Of a stretch of 64,000 nucleotides of DNA, positions 62,204 through 64,000 are shown piece after piece (position 1 is the stretch's first letter; each line of letters opens with the position of its first letter). The notes under the pieces were generated by a model, which was not told the origin of the DNA, did not search any database, and was given only the letters and a program-made list of their open reading frames with translations. The stretch spans positions 2,542,001-2,606,000 of the forward strand of contig NZ_QEES01000002.1 in assembly GCF_003115775.1 (NCBI RefSeq), read 5' to 3'. The DNA is from Cellulomonas sp. WB94. GTDB lineage: Bacteria; Actinomycetota; Actinomycetes; Actinomycetales; Cellulomonadaceae. The translations under genes were made by a program, and so were the position numbers.

Positions 62204-63088
62204 TCAGGACGCCGTCACGAAGTCGATGAGCTCCTCGACCCGCCCGAGCAGCGACGGCTCGAGATCGGCGTAGGAGCGCACCGACGCGAGGATCCGCTGC
62301 CACGCGTGCGCGACGTCGGCCTGCTCGAGCGCGGGCCAGCCGAGCTCCCGCAGGATGCCGAGCTTCCACTCGGTGCCGCGCGCGATCGTCGGCCATGCCG
62401 CGAGGCCGATCCGCGCGGGGCGCACGGCCTGCCAGACGTCGATGTAGGGATGGCCGAGCACGAGGACGCTCCCGGCCGGTGTGCCGCGGGTGGCGTCGGC
62501 GGCGATCCGCGTCTCCTTGGAGCCGGGCACGAGGTGGTCGACGAGCACCCCGACGCGCCGCTCGCGTGTCGGGGCGAACTCCCGGAGCGCGTCGGCGAGG
62601 TTGTCGACGCCGTCGAGCAGCTCGACCACCACACCCTCGAGGCGCAGGTCGTCGCCCCACACCTTCTCGACGAGCTCGGCGTCGTGCTTGCCCTCGACCC
62701 AGATCCGGCTCCCGCGCGCCACCCGGGCCGTGGCGCCGTGCACCGCGACCGATCCGGACGCGGTGCGCGTCGGGCGGGCCGGTGCGGACCGGCCGACGGG
62801 CGCGAGGAGCACGACGGGCTCCCCGTCGACCCAGAACCCGGGCCCGAGCGGGAACGTGCGCGTCTTGCCCTTGCGGTCCTCGAGCACGACGACGTGCTGC
62901 CCGCCGGACTTCTCGACGCGTCGGACGGCACCGACCCAGCCGGTCATGACCTCCTCGACGACGAGTCCGATCTCGGCAGGCTGCGGGCGGGACTGCTTGC
63001 GGGGCCGGTGGTGCGCGGACCCGGGCCGGTCGCCGCCGCCGCGGCCGGGGGTCGCGAGGACGTCGTTCCCGTAGCGGTCGTGGCTCAC
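62204..63088 (-). CDS. DUF3097 family protein
   Basis: A 294-residue actinobacterial conserved protein. Recognisable segments are YGNDVLATPGRGGGDRPG at the start, WVEGKHDAELVEKVWGDDLR in the middle, and LVDHLVPGSKETRIA with VLVLGHPYIDVWQAV. The acidic/glycine pattern in WVEGKHD and DHLVPGSKE recalls a TOPRIM-like fold, but I cannot show it. It is divergent from hrcA by 243 bp. GTG start (GTGAGCCACGAC) at 63088. Function unknown. Confidence 0.9.
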   Translation of the reverse strand: MSHDRYGNDVLATPGRGGGDRPGSAHHRPRKQSRPQPAEIGLVVEEVMTGWVGAVRRVEKSGGQHVVVLEDRKGKTRTFPLGPGFWVDGEPVVLLAPVGRSAPARPTRTASGSVAVHGATARVARGSRIWVEGKHDAELVEKVWGDDLRLEGVVVELLDGVDNLADALREFAPTRERRVGVLVDHLVPGSKETRIAADATRGTPAGSVLVLGHPYIDVWQAVRPARIGLAAWPTIARGTEWKLGILRELGWPALEQADVAHAWQRILASVRSYADLEPSLLGRVEELIDFVTAS

Positions 63089-63230
63089 CCGGGCACCCTA
63101 ACGGGCGCGTGGCCGTCGCACCGGAACCGGCGCGGGCGCGCGATGCGGACAGGTGCTGCGGGCAGGAGTACGGGCTGACGGGTGCCCGACGTGCGAGCCC
63201 GACGTCGCCCCGCGGCGCGACCGCGTAGAA

Positions 63231-63257
63231 TTGGCACTCCGGGTGGCCGAGTGCTAC
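63231..63257 (+). promoter_or_regulatory. CIRCE operator upstream of hrcA
   Basis: TTGGCACTC-N9-GAGTGCTAC matches the CIRCE consensus TTAGCACTC-N9-GAGTGCTAA at 16 of 18 arm positions. It directly follows TAGAAT (63226-63231), a likely -10 element. HrcA would repress its own transcription here. Confidence 0.92.
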
Positions 63258-63331
63258 CCCGCTCTCACGGCAGCCCGCCGGGCGACCCGACGGGCACCCA
63301 GTGAGGTCCAGGACGACGCGCAGGAGGTGCG

Positions 63332-64000
63332 ATGAGCGAGGATCGCAAGCTCGACGTGCTGCGCGCGATCGTCGAGGACTACGTGGCCACCCGCGAGCCC
63401 GTCGGCTCCCGCGCGCTGGTCGAGCGGCACGGGCTCGGGGTCTCGCCTGCGACGATCCGCAACGACATGGCGGCCCTCGAGGAGGGCGGCTTCATCGTGC
63501 AGCCGCACACGTCGGCGGGGCGCGTGCCCACGGACAAGGGGTACCGCCTGTTCGTCGACCGGCTCTCATCGGTCAAGCCGCTGTCGGGCGCGGAGTCGCG
63601 GGCGATCGAGGACTTCCTCGCGCGCGCCGTCGACCTGGACGACGTCGTGGACCGGGCCGTCCGGCTGCTCTCCCAGCTGACCCAGCAGGTCGCGGTCGTG
63701 CAGTACCCGTCGCTGCGGCGCTCGGTGCTGCGGCACGTCGAGCTCGTCCCGCTCGGTGACCGACGGCTGCTCGTGGTGATCATCACGGACAACGGTCGCG
63801 TCGAGCAGCGCACGGTCGAGCTGTCGACCGAACCCGACCTCGACGTCGTCGCGGTGCTGCGCGCCCGCCTCAACGTCGCCGCCGCCGGCCGGCGGCTCGC
63901 GGAGCTCGACACCGTGCTTGCGGCCCTCATTGACTCGTTCGCCCCGGACCATGCGTCGCTCGTCCGTTCGGTCGTCTCCGTCGTCGAGGAGACGCTCGCG
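63332..64000 (+). CDS. hrcA: Heat-inducible transcription repressor HrcA (C-terminus off window)
   Basis: The ATG at 63332 follows GGAGG and begins [18 protein letters not shown]. The winged helix-turn-helix (about 5-75) contains the family motif [20 protein letters not shown] and [18 protein letters not shown]. 223 codons are visible, ending at the window edge in the regulatory domain. HrcA binds the CIRCE element to control chaperone genes; dnaJ usually follows in actinobacteria. A CIRCE element lies upstream at 63231-63257. Confidence 0.96.
   Translation, partial: MSEDRKLDVLRAIVEDYVATREPVGSRALVERHGLGVSPATIRNDMAALEEGGFIVQPHTSAGRVPTDKGYRLFVDRLSSVKPLSGAESRAIEDFLARAVDLDDVVDRAVRLLSQLTQQVAVVQYPSLRRSVLRHVELVPLGDRRLLVVIITDNGRVEQRTVELSTEPDLDVVAVLRARLNVAAAGRRLAELDTVLAALIDSFAPDHASLVRSVVSVVEETLA

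Overview
This 64 kb window is a high-GC actinobacterial chromosome segment. The gene order rne-rplU-rpmA-obgE-proB-proA-nadD-rsfS-phosphatase-tRNA-Ala and leuS-degV-comEA-comEC-holA-rpsT-lepA-hemW-hrcA, the cytochrome bd operon beside rne, predicted F420 enzymes and many apparently leaderless promoters point to Micrococcales, probably a Cellulomonas-like genus; that assignment is inference from gene content. I see no prophage, insertion sequence or CRISPR array, so this is core chromosome with small accessory patches.

Left part (1-23 kb): a minus-strand operon cydA-cydB-cydD-cydC followed by a DosS/DevS-like GAF histidine kinase that runs off the left edge. A near-palindromic DosR-type box lies upstream of cydA, so the oxidase and the kinase look like one hypoxia/redox circuit. 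On the plus strand follow RNase E, ribosomal proteins L21 and L27 (behind a leader with two tandem-repeat arrays), ObgE, proline biosynthesis (proB, proA), a 50-residue membrane protein, NadD, a proline-rich anchored protein, RsfS, a histidine phosphatase, tRNA-Ala(GGC), a CYTH protein and a GH13 glycosidase.

Middle (20.5-39 kb): a MarR regulator is divergent from an F420/NADP-type reductase, and the same inverted-repeat operator recurs 2.9 kb away at a CatE-like ring-cleavage dioxygenase. With the adjacent ferredoxin reductase and a glutathionyl-hydroquinone-reductase-like protein this looks like a quinone/catechol stress regulon. Then come secreted or lipid-anchored proteins (PKD, DUF6318, cell-wall-binding-like, GerMN/Gmad2), an LLM oxidoreductase, a membrane metallophosphoesterase, an MFS transporter, a HerA-like ATPase and a fatty acid desaturase.

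Right part (39-64 kb): leuS and hemW are each interrupted by a one-base deletion in a G run, most likely sequence errors because both are otherwise intact. DegV, ComEA, ComEC and HolA follow. A two-gene EAL operon (one intact, one catalytically dead) stands divergent from a 45-residue secreted peptide gene, which is followed by an XRE-TPR regulator of RRNPP type. That peptide/receptor pair, with shared sequence elements at both promoters, is the best candidate for an undescribed signalling system here. Beyond lie S20, a PemK/MazF-like protein, the ATP-grasp/alpha-E/transglutaminase operon, a PAS-GGDEF-EAL protein, LepA, HemW, two DUF4870 proteins, DUF3097 and the start of hrcA under a CIRCE element.
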